From: Volutella citrinella
Taxonomy: Eukaryota; Ascomycota; Sordariomycetes; Hypocreales; Nectriaceae
Reading direction: 5' to 3'
NCBI GenBank assembly: GCA_034401135.1
Contig: JAWZSP010000001.1
Span: 3,658,001 to 3,722,000, forward strand
DNA length: 64,000 nt
Every line of letters begins with the position of its first letter. Positions within the stretch are counted from its first letter, which is position 1. Made by a program: the position numbers and the translations under genes. Shown here piece by piece: positions 23,280 to 34,339 of the stretch. Below the pieces are notes generated by a model. That model was given only the letters and a program-made list of their open reading frames with translations, did no database searches and was not told the DNA's origin.

Positions 23280-24122
23280 ATGGCTGAACACCGAGTGCAC
23301 ATTGGGGTTTTCATACCCTTTGGGTCCCAGGCCCTCGATACTGCGACAGTGGACGTGCTTGGATCCATGTCCAAGGAATACCTCGGCGGCCTGCCAATGC
23401 TGCCGTCGCATGTCGGAGCCATCGCGCCAGTCACCACCATCTCGTACATTACCTCTCCAGCGCAAGGAGAAAACATCCCGCTGACGTCGGGCATGGTGAT
23501 AAAGGCCACACACTCGTACGAGGACGAGGGCGTGGCACCCGGCAAGCTGGACGTGGTGATTGTGCCCGGAGCTGACCCAAGGGAGAACTTCCACCAGGAT
23601 GCCGGGGCGCTGAAGTGGCTGATGGCCCATTTCAAGGCTCCCGGGGTCGATGTCCTCAGCGTCTGTACGGGCGTCTATCTCTGCGGTGCCGCCGGCATCC
23701 TGGAGGGGAGGAAGGTCAGCGGGCCAAGGGGCTTGCAGGACGATTTGGCCAAGAAGTACCCCTCGGTCCAATGGGTCGGGGAAACGCATCGATGGGCACA
23801 AGACGGGAATCTCTGGTCAAGCGGTACGTCCTCATAACTTCAAATCGGTAGAAACGCTTCTTCTGCGGGTGGCTGACGGATCCCTCGTACAGGCGGCATC
23901 ACAAACGGAAACGATCTCATGGCCGCGTACGCAATGGCGAGCAAGCACTGGCCCGACTCCGTCGCCAAGATGGGCGCCATCCTGACGGATGTGGGAGACA
24001 GGCCGCAGATGTACGGCGAGGGCCCCAAGATGTTCGTCTTCGGTCTGGTGTGGCAACTCATCAGGGCATGGTTCCAGGGGTTCGGGAGGTCGTCTCCCAA
24101 GGCGCAAGATAAAACTAATTGA
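23280..24122 (+). CDS. DJ-1/PfpI (class I glutamine amidotransferase-like) family protein
   Basis: Cysteine-centred alpha/beta protein of the DJ-1/PfpI superfamily. Exons are 23280-23823 and 23893-24122 (257 residues). The 69-nt intron interrupts NLWSSG|GITNGND, and splicing recreates the conserved 'SGGITNG' turn. The nucleophile elbow is VLSVCTGVYLCGAAG, placing the reactive cysteine at residue 129. The upstream acidic element EDEGVAPGKLDVVIVPG carries the usual beta-strand/Gly turn. The C-terminal tail is longer than in bacterial members. The start is the first ATG of the frame; the frame is open further upstream, but without an ATG. Members include isocyanide hydratases, glyoxalase-like proteins and transcriptional partners, so the reaction cannot be assigned. 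Confidence 0.85.
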
Positions 24123-24371
24123 CCAGAGACGGCGGGCAGATGATCAACTTGGGGGGGTTTCGCGCTGGGCTTATTGTACTATGTTATTCGTGGGACTCGC
24201 AGTGCCCATATTTATTCGGAGTGTCTTCTGTGTGTGGATGATCATGTTCTCTCCTCGTCCTATACACGCAAAAAAATAATCGTCCATCTTGAATGACTTG
24301 TCTTGTGTCCCTATTGATTCTAGGTAGCCTCACATTTGTTCTATTTGACGCGGTAGGATTTAACCTGAAAC

Positions 24372-25658
24372 CTAGGCTTTGATGGCAGCCTCGAAAATGG
24401 CCTGTAGGCGGGCGCCTTCACTATCTGCGACTTCGCCGTGGGTTTTTGAGGATCCAAATGGGTGGTATGGGAAGGGTCTATCCTTGCGATTAGTCTCGCC
24501 ATCGATATAGGGTCGGTGCCCGGCGGCCGCATATCCTAAGTAGTACTGTACTTACCCATACTCTGGCACGAATCGAATCTTGGCATCTGGTTCTCTCTCA
24601 ACCCGAGCCTTGACAATACGGATCCACAGCCGCTCAAAGAACTCTCTCTCTTCTGTGAATGCAGCGTCCGTGGGGTCGGGGCATTGCGAAGACTGAGTGG
24701 TGCCGATTCGAGCATGGATGTGGTAGACCTATGCGACATGGGTCAACGAGGGGGCTAGAAATCTAGCGCAAATATCAATTTATGGCTCACATTGGGGATC
24801 AGACGGTCAAGGATTTCCTTGTCCTCCTCGCCATAGTCCAAGAGTCTCTCGCAACATACAACCCAGTGGGAGATGTCGGCGGTAATTCGAAGCCTGGTTG
24901 GAGGTCAACGGGGAACCCTCTTTTGGTTTGAGATGTGAGATGGGGGAGAACCAACCCGGGGACCTTCTGTAGCACGTAATTGGTGACATAGGGGTTAAAG
25001 AGAGACCTGTTACGGTGCGTCTCATGCGTAACCTTGCCGCTCAACCCCAGCTCTCTGTCGACCTCGAGAGTCTTTTGGTAGAAGTACACCGAGTCATCCC
25101 ATGACCAGTAATCGCTGCAAGCCATCAAAGCGTCAATACGCCAAGAGATCCAACATTTGTGAAGCAAGAAACGTACCCGCCGGACTGAGTATTGATGTTC
25201 TCTGGTCGCAGGATGGTTGCCAGCTGAAGCTGCTCCCTGTACCGCACGAGGTGCACATCCGGCGTCAGACCGCGTGGACGAGCACCTGTGTAACCAGGCC
25301 AGGACGAATGGAACCTGGGATAATAAGTTCAGTAACAAAACACAAAATAGTCGTGGTTTCCGGGGTCGCCACTCACAGAACGCAAATCTCAAGTCCGACC
25401 TCATCACAGAGCGTGCGAATTTGGCGGAGTTCATCAGCCTCCCGGAAGGAAATGTCAATCTCGACACCGGCTATAAGGAGGACCGCGTCAGCGCTCACTG
25501 GGTCTACTATGCTCAATCTGCGAGGCCTCTAATGGAATACTCTGGGGAAACTGACCGTAACCATGACGCTTGAGTTCGGGAAACCAGGTTCGCCAGTTCT
25601 GCAGGTTCTCGCCAGACTCGATGCCCCAAACAGTACGGTATCGCGCAATGACGGCCAT
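24372..25658 (-). CDS. Sugar-phosphate isomerase/epimerase-like TIM-barrel protein (AP-endonuclease-2 superfamily)
   Basis: Seven short exons on the minus strand, in transcript order 25658-25556, 25470-25377, 25314-25177, 25114-24956, 24893-24791, 24728-24556 and 24477-24372. They encode 291 residues, all phases closing. Introns are 62-85 nt; four are exactly 62 nt, and the fourth uses a GTTGGT donor. The protein begins MAVIARYRTVWGIE and shows the metal-dependent xylose-isomerase-like barrel pattern: GVEIDIS (Glu), FHSSWPGYTG (His), VTHETHRNRSLFNP (Glu/His), ITADISHW (Asp/His), HIHARIGTTQSSQ (His), FVPEYGPFPYHPFG (Glu). These match the positions of metal and substrate ligands in the superfamily. 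The substrate is unknown. The high intron count hides it from simple ORF scanning. Confidence 0.85.
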
Positions 25659-27133
25659 TTTCACTATTATAGATTGTGATCAAAGTAAAATTGGTAAAAT
25701 AGATGAGAAAGACAGGTCATGAGGCAAATGCCCCTCAATATGCCCCAAGAAGTCACTGACAGTTAAATACCCGACCCCATTTCCCCAAGTGCCTCTGGGG
25801 TTTCTGGTCGGGGTATGTTGCCAAAAGAAGCGCTCTGGCGCAGTGATGGCGTCTCAAGAACCCGCCTGACGGATGCATGGCAATACACGCCATAGGCTCG
25901 ATGGAGTGGAAATGGAGACGCTAATGCGCGGCTTGTGAATCTGGAAACTGCCGTCTCGGGCAAGGAGAGAAGGCCGTGTGGGAACGTGTGGGAAACATTT
26001 GCCTCTTTGGGCCCGGAGAGGAACTTCTCTGAGGGGAGGATCCTGAAAATTGATCTGATGCTAATTATCGGGCTATCCTTTGGCAGTTGACGCAATGCAG
26101 AGTGTCATTTGGTGAGTACCAGCTCAACCCAGACACCCGGTGATGCGGCGGCGGGTCGGCGAGAAGCCCGGAGTTGGCTTGAGGAGAAACTCTCGAGGCT
26201 TAAATCCACATGTTTCAAGCATACCTAAAGAGGCGAGCTCTACGCTTGCTACGACAAGACACCTTCTTGATGTTGGTCGAGTCAATTCGGCTGCAAGCAG
26301 GTTGTCCACTCTGTGTAGACTATCTTGACCCTGTCATCCCTTCTGTCTCTACTCTCCGGTGATGATGGACTCTAGCAGGGCTGCACCTGGAGACGTTTTT
26401 GAAGGAGGAATCCCACAGGAATCCGATTCATATTGCATCACATCACACCGCGGTATTGGCGACCTAGCGATCTCGGCTGGCGTCTTACGAGCGAATACTC
26501 TTCATAGCCGATTGACACGAGCGACGAAGCGAAGACGAACGTGCTGGACTGGGGGCCTCTCACAGGCGCATGGGTCAAGCCGGCGGGTCACCTTGGGCCT
26601 TGGGGAATGCGCCCAAGCATTGGATGACTGCGCATCTGCCAGCTTGAACAACTCCAAGGGTGGTCACGAAGGGGCTGCTGGCTATATGTTCAGCGAGAAC
26701 AAACCATCGGCTCATCAAGGGCGACCTGAGCAAGCTGCCTGTCTCCTCTCCTCTGTTCTCCTCTGACCGACCGCCTCTGTCGCGCAGGCCATGGAAGGCT
26801 GCACGAGGCCTTCTCAGATTCCCCACTATAGCGGGACATGGTTAGTTTGGTTGCTGAGACAGCCATGGGCCTTGCTGATAATGGCCTTATCGCCCCGTGT
26901 CATTGGTCAGGCCTGTTTGTGCCAGTGGGGTCTGGCGTCCCAAGGCCCAGAAAAAAATTTCGAAGCTGTCGACTGTCGAGATGCTTTCTCGCAGCCTTGG
27001 TTTTTCTCCTCCGTCGTGAACGAGCCCATTGCAAACTCCCTCCTCACATCCACCGCTCACTTCCTACCACCCTCCCCTCCTTCTCGCATCTTCCTCTCAT
27101 CCTTCACATCATTTCACAACTGCATCAGACAAA
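25659..27133. promoter_or_regulatory. Divergent promoter region, isomerase-like / FKBP
   Basis: About 1.5 kb between two genes that start here and diverge. The final 100 bp before the FKBP start (about 27030-27130) are strongly pyrimidine-rich. Open frames inside are short and lack domains. Confidence 0.5.
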
Positions 27134-28759
27134 ATGTCCGCCATCCCCGGTCCCGTCTACGGCCTCGAGGTCCCTCCTGGAGAGATCTTGATCCCCGCCG
27201 CGATGGACTTCCCTGCTACTGTATGTGTCCCATTCTTCCCCCCAATTGGACCAGGCCCGGCGCATTGATCCAGCCTTGATCATTTGTATCCTACGGCTGT
27301 GATGCGCCATCGCCGGATGTGGTCTTCTCCTCCCCTCCGCCCAGTCCGCTAATTGCACATGCCTCTAGTTCCGCATTACCATGGCCGCGGTCGACCCGAC
27401 CGAGGAGCCTGAGGCTGACAGCGATGGCAACATCCCCAAGATCCCCCGCTCTACCCTTCGACTGGTCAAGCGTGCCATGCCTGGCTATGATGACGACGAG
27501 GACGACGAGGTTGATGACGAGTACATGAGGGCTCTCCTGGCCGCCTCAGATGAGGACGACGAGGATGAGGATGATGCGGACGAGCCCAACGGCGGTCCCA
27601 GCGACCCTGCCAAGGCCAAGAAGCAGAAGCAGGCCGCCGCCATCAAGAAGCTCATGGAGGCCACCATGGATGACGAGGATGAGGACGAGGACATGGAAGA
27701 CGCCAAGCCCAACGGCAAGTCCAAGGGCAAGGCCTTGGCTCTCGAGGGCGAGGACGACGATGATGAGGACGACGAGGATGACGAGGATGATGACAGCGAG
27801 GATGGCGCCGACCTCGAGAACTACGTTGTTTGCACCCTCGACACCGAGAGGGTAAGACTTGCTTTGCCTACGTTTGAATGCTTGGTGCACGACGCTAACG
27901 CGCTGTATAATAGTACTACCAGCAGCCCCTTGACATCACCGTCAACGAGGGTGAGAAGATCTTCTTCCTCGTTACCGGTACCCACACTGTTTACCTGACC
28001 GGTAACTACATCATGGACGATGACGAGGATGAGGATGATGAGGACGAGGATGACTACGACCTCTCCCCCGATGAGCTTGAGTACGCCATGGGCGAGGATC
28101 TCAGTGACGACGAGAGCGATGACCTCGACGATGTTGCGGATCCTCGTGTCACCGAGGTCGACTCGGACGACGAGGAGGAGGCCCCCAAGCTGGTTGCCAC
28201 CAAGAAGGGCAAGAACAAGCGTGGCGCCGAGGAGGTCGAGGGCCTGGATGAGCTCATCGCCAAGGCCGAGGAGGACAAGGCCTCCAAGAAGCAGCAGAAG
28301 AAGCTCAAGAACAACAAGGGCGAAGCCGTCGCCGCTGAGGACAAGAAGGACGCCAAGAAGGTCCAGTTTGCCAAGAACCTCGAGCAGGGCCCCACCGGTT
28401 CTACCAAGCAGGCCAAGGCCGCGACTGGCGTCAAGGTCGTTCAGGGCGTCACTGTTGACGACCGAACGGTTGGCAAGGGCCGTGCCGCCAAGAACGGCGA
28501 CACCGTCGGCGTCCGATATATCGGCAAGCTCCAGAACGGCCAGCAGTTCGACGCCAACAAGAAGGGCAAGCCCTTCGCCTTCAAGGTCGGAAAGGGCCAG
28601 GTCATCAAGGGCTGGGACGTCGGCGTGGTCGGCATGTCCGTCGGCGGTGAGCGCCGTCTGACTATCCCCGCCCACCTTGCCTATGGCTCCCGAGGCATGC
28701 CTGGCATTCCCGCCAACAGCACCTTGATCTTCGACGTTAAGCTGCTCGAGATCAAGTAA
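27134..28759 (+). CDS. FPR4: Nucleolar FKBP-type peptidyl-prolyl isomerase (Fpr3/Fpr4-like)
   Basis: Nuclear/nucleolar histone-chaperone prolyl isomerase. Exons are 27134-27220, 27369-27851 and 27914-28759 (471 residues; both introns phase 0). An N-terminal nucleoplasmin-like domain (starting [16 protein letters not shown], continuing through exon 2 and [14 protein letters not shown]) is interrupted by very acidic Asp/Glu tracts. A Lys-rich basic region follows (about residues 290-355). The C-terminal FKBP domain (about 360-471) shows [38 protein letters not shown] and [20 protein letters not shown], including the conserved Trp and Tyr of the drug-binding pocket. The domain order is that of yeast Fpr3/Fpr4 and insect FKBP39. 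Repetitive GAC/GAT/GAG codons make the acidic tracts prone to slippage, but the frame is intact. Confidence 0.95.
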
Positions 28760-29617
28760 ATTACTGTCAGGTACTCGAGAAATCGCACCCGTTTCGAGGG
28801 CGGCCTGTACTTATAAGCCCTTGGGTTTACCGGGCTCTCATGACACAAACCGGCTTCGGTTGGGCGGTACAATGTCCCCCTTTCCAGGCTTCCTCAATGC
28901 TTATGGCGCCTTGCAGTGTGCTATGACGAGGAACGTCGGGCCTGCGTCGTCTGCGAAGACCCCTTGCATAGAATATGCACTGGGCGAGCGGATGGAATAG
29001 CACGGATGGTTGGGCGAAAGACTTGTATTGCATTCATTGGATTGGCGTATGATAAAAGAGGTCTCTATAATTGTTTCGTGGAGGATTACTCCAAAAGTTG
29101 TGCGATTGGTCGTGTCGATGATGGGCTGTTGGTAGCCCACTCGTATTTGGTAGGCCAATACAGATTTTCTTAGACTTGATTAATTTCCCTTGTTCTCTGG
29201 TACATAATTACCTCAGTACCTTACGTGATATTACTACTACCTAGTACTGGTAGTTGTCGTCTTTTGTGAAGCCAGAGGACCAAGACTACTCGGTCGCTGT
29301 TGCCTTGACACGTTGAATCTGTGTTGACCAACCTTCCCTCTTGGCTCCTTCCATCTCTGCTGGAAACTAAGGTGCGGAAGGCCGGACTGACGAGTACACT
29401 CCTTTCTAACGTCGCATCTTGAACAAGATGATGCTCTACATCCATTACTTGCTCCACCACACCATTGTGGCCCGGTTGCCAATCGAGTGTAGCAGACCGC
29501 TCGTCAGGCTATGTCATTCCTTTCTTCATTATTTTGTACGGAATACCCGATTGCTTCATTTGTTAATTCATGAAACTGCGATTTTGAGGGTGCACCCAAG
29601 GTGCGACCGGGGTCACC
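28760..29617. other. Intergenic between FKBP and kinase gene
   Basis: About 860 bp with the 3' flank of the FKBP gene and the upstream region of the kinase. Nothing gene-like. Confidence 0.5.
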
Positions 29618-32362
29618 ATGGGCCCGTCTTCAGCAAACAAAAGCAGCAACGCTATCCTTCGACTATTCTCGACCGGTTCAGATGCATGCCGCAGTGTCTC
29701 CTCGCTCCCGTGTACTGAGGATCGGAGTGCGCCTAGGAACTCCTCTTCATTGAGACTACGGAAAACCAGCTCCAAGGCATGGTCAGACATCCGAGGGGCC
29801 ATCAAGGCCATTGGCAGGAATAGTCGGGGCGGTAAGAAGAAGCCTGCCCAGCGACATTTCGATTGTGAGCTAATCAGAGCAGTATCCCGTGATTCGGTAG
29901 CAGTGGATGGCGCATCGACGGCATGCTCTCCGAGCCATACTGAGGACCGATGCGACGACGAGTTGAGTCAATGTAAATCGACGACTGCTGACGACGGGGC
30001 CCATAGCCCAAGTCCTGAAACACTACTTCAGAAATTGCGATTCACTTGCCATGGTCTGGGCTCAAGCACGACTGTTGTACTTGAAAGCCATTCATCCAAG
30101 CCGAGAGGCTCACTGCAGCACTTGCGGAATACACATTCCACGGCCTCAATCGGCTCAAGCATGTCCCAAGCTTCTGGGGACGACAATAAGGAACCCACCA
30201 GAGCTGATCAGTCAACAACAAAAACATCACTGGACTCTCGATTTTCATCGTTGACCAGGGAGTCAACGAAAAGACACACTAGCCGTCGACACCCGTGGAC
30301 AAGATCAAGCCCAGAAGGCGGCGCTCTCTGCACAATCGATGAAACCGTGACGACTTTGGCTCAGCCCACAATAGAGACTGTTGAGAGGGCATCGGCCGCA
30401 AAGATTTTCCTAGAAACACATTTCAATGAGGTGCTGAACACCCCACCGAAGCGTGCCGAACGTCGCCAGTATCTTGAGTCTCAACTGAGTTACAGCCCTC
30501 ATCTTACCTCTAATCAGAAGCAAGGGATTAGAACGTCATTCAGCAGCCAAGAGACCTGGCACCTTAGAGAAACGCGTGTTATGAAAACCCAAGATCTGGC
30601 TTTGAACAAGATTGGAAACAACAGTGATAACGTTGGCAACTATGCACCCCTGGCAATCTTGGGGAAAGGCAGTTTTGGGTTAGTAAAGCTCGTTCGTGAG
30701 AGGCATGAGACCGGCCATGCGTTCTCAAGCCAGGTTTACGCGATGAAGGTGATTCGAAAGTCCGACATGCTGCTCAGCAGCCAAGAGGGTCATTTGCGAG
30801 CTGAAAGAGACTTCCTAGTCGCTGCAGAGGGCTCAAGTTGGTATGTTGGCAGCACTCCCTTTCCTCAAGAGATTCACTCAAATTGAGATGGATGCTAAAG
30901 TGGCTTTTATCAGGGTGGTTCCTTTGGTCTCCAGCTTCCAGGATATCAGCAATTTGTACCTGGTCATGGAGTATATGCCCGGCGGCGACTTCCTAGGTCT
31001 TTTGATCCGAGAGAATATCCTACACGAGTACGTTGCTCGGTTTTACATTGCGGAGATGATACTCGCTGTCGAGGAGGCCCACCGGCTCAACTTCATACAT
31101 CGTGACATCAAACCAGACAACTTTCTAATCTCAGCTTCGGGACATCTCAAAATATCCGACTTTGGTTTGGCCTTTGATGGCCATTGGTCCCACGACTCTT
31201 CATACTACAACTTTCATCGATACTCATTAGTCCGCAAGCTTGGGCTCAATGTTAATGGGGATGAAGAAGACGTCAAGAATGAACGAAGCATCATGAAGCA
31301 GTTTGAGAGCTATCGATCACTCGCAGTCGGGTTTGAACGCCATGGAAACAACCCAGAGACCTGGGCAGGCGACCTTGAATGTCTAATCGAATGGAGAAAT
31401 CGCTATGGGAACCGGACGACCGCCCACTCTGTTGTTGGCACCAGTCAGTACATGGCTCCAGAAGTCGTGACGAACCAGAAATACGATGGAAGATGTGACT
31501 GGTAGAGCATTGGCATCATCCTCTACGAATGTCTCTACGGACACACCCCCTTCCTGGCAGAGGAAGGGCGAAGGCAAACGAAACAAAATATTGCGGTACG
31601 TGAGCCTGACCCCCACAGGACTTCCGTGAATTCTTGGAGATTGACCAGATGTAGGATTTCAAAACAAGGTTTTACTTCCCCCAGAAACCAATGGTCAGCG
31701 ATAAATGCAAAGATCTCATCTTCAGAATAATCCAGGCCAAGGAGCATAGACTCTGCTCCAAAAGGTATCAGTTGAAAGACCAATGTGAAATGGGTGGATC
31801 AAGATCGGCGGAATTTCTGGGACGACACGTCTTTCCAGATGATGCTGAAGACATTAAAGCACACCGCTGGTTTAAAAATGTGATATGGGATCGATTGCAC
31901 TCGACCACACCCCCATTCATCCCCCATATCCACAGCGCGGATGACACACGCTACTTTGACGAGTCCGAGCCGATTGAAGTCTGGTCCGAGTCAGTCGACT
32001 CGGCTGCCTGTCTCTCTCCCAAAGATGTCAGGGAGGTCTTGTGCGATTTTGAGGCGGTCGTGCAAGACATGGCGATTGGCCTCATTGCAACACCATACGA
32101 TTCGGCCAAACTGCGCAAGATTGATCGCCAGATTGAGAGCTCGTGGCAACTGAGTCCTGAGGAAAAGGCCATGATGAAGCATTTTGTAAGGTTGTATGGC
32201 CAAAAGGAGCACAAAAGGCCACGGGATATGCTTTTGCGGGACAAGACCACCAAGCGTAAGGTGATGAAAGTTCGCAAGGGCACTGCATTCATGGGATATA
32301 CATGGCGAAGGATGCGACCGGGCGGATACATGATGGCGGGTCCAGTACCTGCAGCACAATAG
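29618..32362 (+). pseudogene. NDR/Cbk1-type AGC protein kinase interrupted by an in-frame TAG
   Basis: Serine/threonine kinase of the NDR (COT-1/Cbk1-related) branch. Exons are 29618-30840, 30914-31595 and 31655-32362, 870 codons if the stop is read through. A long Ser-rich N terminus precedes a Mob-binding-like segment (AAKIFLETHFNEVLN). Catalytic motifs follow in order: ILGKGSFG, YAMKVIRK (Lys), FIHRDIKPDN, ISDFGLAF, the long NDR-type insert, AHSVVGTSQYMAPE and RCDW. A TAG at 31503-31505 then replaces the Trp expected in subdomain IX (family DWWSxG). Reading continues perfectly as SIGIILYECLYGHTPF, and the C-terminal hydrophobic motif FMGYTW resembles the NDR FxxYTY. No splice choice removes the stop usefully: a GT at 31502 to the AG at 31560 would create TGA. 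So it is a recently disabled paralog, a sequencing error, or a readthrough gene. Without readthrough the product ends before the last third of the kinase domain. Confidence 0.8.
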
Positions 32363-32579
32363 GCTCTGAGCCTGGAAAGATGATGCCGGTGTAGTCAGGG
32401 ATCACGAGGGGACTGGCGGGAAGCTGGACCGGAACAGAAGAAAACAGAAAAGAAGGGTGATTATTTGGTACATTAGTATTATTGAATAGACATTAAACTA
32501 AGTAATTCTCACAGATGTATCGTAAATTGTGTCGTGCCCTCGTTCCTGATGCCATAGGTTGCGTTGCTAGACATTGCGG

Positions 32580-34300
32580 TCATTCATGTGTTTTTGAGCC
32601 CCGGACAGTCTCAACCTCAAACTCGGATTCTGAGCGGGCAATCGAATCTCCTGTAGCCACGGCTTTGGCGTTGCGGATTTCCCACTCGAATTCCTTCAGG
32701 CCGCGAATCTCGCCGGAAAAGAAGAGAAGCGAGAGCAAGCCGTCGATGACGCCGGCAGTCAGCCCCAGGCTGCTGACCAGCATGAGGATGAAGGCTACAA
32801 AGTTGGCAGGGCTGAACCAGACGGCGACCAGGCAGGCAAGCCAGACCAGGAGGGCTGTGAAGAAGTGGATGCCACGCCAATACCGCTGACGCTTCTCGCG
32901 CTTCGCGTACCATTGCGTCATGGAGAGAATCTCGTCATACACAGACAGCGAAGGAGGCTCGGCGGAGTACCGAGAGACACGGAGTTGAGCGTCTGGATCA
33001 GCCAGGTCGGGAGCGGAAACGGAGCGCATACTGCTGGCCGGGCTGCTGGGGGCCAAGTACGCACCGGTCTGGAGGGCGGCAGAGGGGGTCTCGGAGCGGG
33101 GAGGGGTGAGGGAAGCGGTAGACGGCACATGGCGTGAGAGTGTTGCCTGGACGGCATAGTGGTCAGAGAGGGAGACGTTGAGGCTTGGATGGCGTTCAGT
33201 CATGGCAACTACAGCATTTCTTACGACCCAACCAGGTGCTATTGCGGGTGAATCGGAGTCAATGCCGGTGGAAGCAAAGATGTAGTCGAGACGTTTCCCC
33301 CTGGGGTCGATGGCATCCGTGGGGATCTCACAAGGCTTGCCGGCTTTGAGTAGATTAGTCTGGTTCTTGGTCCACCGCCATGTGTTGTAGACGGAATCAC
33401 TGGTGGCCCCGTTCTCGAGCAGATTGAATTCCGCCGTCGGGATGGGACGATGGCGTTGCTTCTCGGCAGGGTGGTCGGCGGGGCCAACAGAGCTGTCTGG
33501 GTGTAGGATGCGCCATACGTCACGGACTGGGGCGTGGGAGGTAATGAGTCTGTGGGCGAGCGACAGAGGCAGCATGTTGAAGTCGCCCATGGCAATGACG
33601 AGATGGCCACGGTCCGCTGCACCGCGGAGGAGTTTGGACATTTCCCAGGCCTGCGCAGTGCGATGGCAGATGTAGGAGTCGTTGGGCTCGCGCTCATACG
33701 GCGCGTGGGTCTAGAAGGCATGATGATGAGCATGAGCGACGGATGGGAGACTAGGCGGAGTGAGAGAGAGAGCGAGAGAATGGCCTACATGTGTGTTGAA
33801 GACTTCGACGACGTCCTTCCTCCGTGGACCGAACCGGATCTTGGCGCACGCGATGCCCTTTCCGACGTACCAGTCGCCCCTCCAGAAAGCCGTCGGCCGG
33901 CCGTTGAGCGGGTACCTGAACATGGTGCTCTCCTCAATGGGCCAGCAACTCAGGATGGCCAACCCGCCGCCAAAGGCGCCGCTGTAGTAGAACTTGCCGT
34001 AGGGCAGGACCTGGCGGGTCTGGCGACGAATGGCCTGGTAATCTTCCTGGGTCCAGCATTCTTGGAGCGCGACAATGTTGGGAGTGGGAACTAGTCGAGC
34101 GAGCTGGCGACCGATCTCGTCGAGGCGTTCGGCGCGAAGTGCTGAGATGTGAAGAAGGCCCCAGCAGTTTAGAGTCAGCAGGTGTATGTCTGTGGGCAGC
34201 GCGGCGCTTGCGTTGTAGTCGGCGGGTGGCGGGTTGCTGGATGAGCTGAAGGCTGGGGGGTTGAACGTTTCCTTGTCGCCCGCCTCTCTCGCGACGACCA

Positions 34301-34301
<1 letters not shown>
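32580..34301 (-). CDS. ISC1: Inositol phosphosphingolipid phospholipase C / neutral sphingomyelinase (Isc1)
   Basis: Membrane enzyme that hydrolyses complex (inositol phospho-) sphingolipids to ceramides. Exons are 34301-33789 and 33710-32580 (547 residues; the 78-nt intron is phase 0 within FNTH|THAPYE). The endonuclease/exonuclease/phosphatase fold is evident: LLTLNCWGLL (Asn45), ALQECW (metal Glu81), GDFN (Asp214/Asn216), and the catalytic LSDHYAV (Asp354/His355). The C terminus holds two hydrophobic spans, around FFTALLVWLACLVAVWF and AFILMLVSSLGLTAGVI, as in Isc1 and nSMase2-type enzymes. The start at 34301 is the ATG after a (CGA)n tract. Because the frame remains open upstream through the tract (encoding Val repeats) to an ATG at 34583, the N terminus is uncertain. 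Confidence 0.9.

Positions 34302-34339
<38 letters not shown>

Noticed and set aside
27821..28675. 284-codon minus-strand Leu/Val-rich frame opposite the FKBP
   Set aside because: Mirror of Asp/Glu/Lys codons; not a membrane protein gene.
31502..31560. Treating the kinase TAG as part of an intron (GTAGAG to CTGGCAG)
   Set aside because: The segment encodes conserved kinase sequence, and joining the flanks would create TGA immediately.
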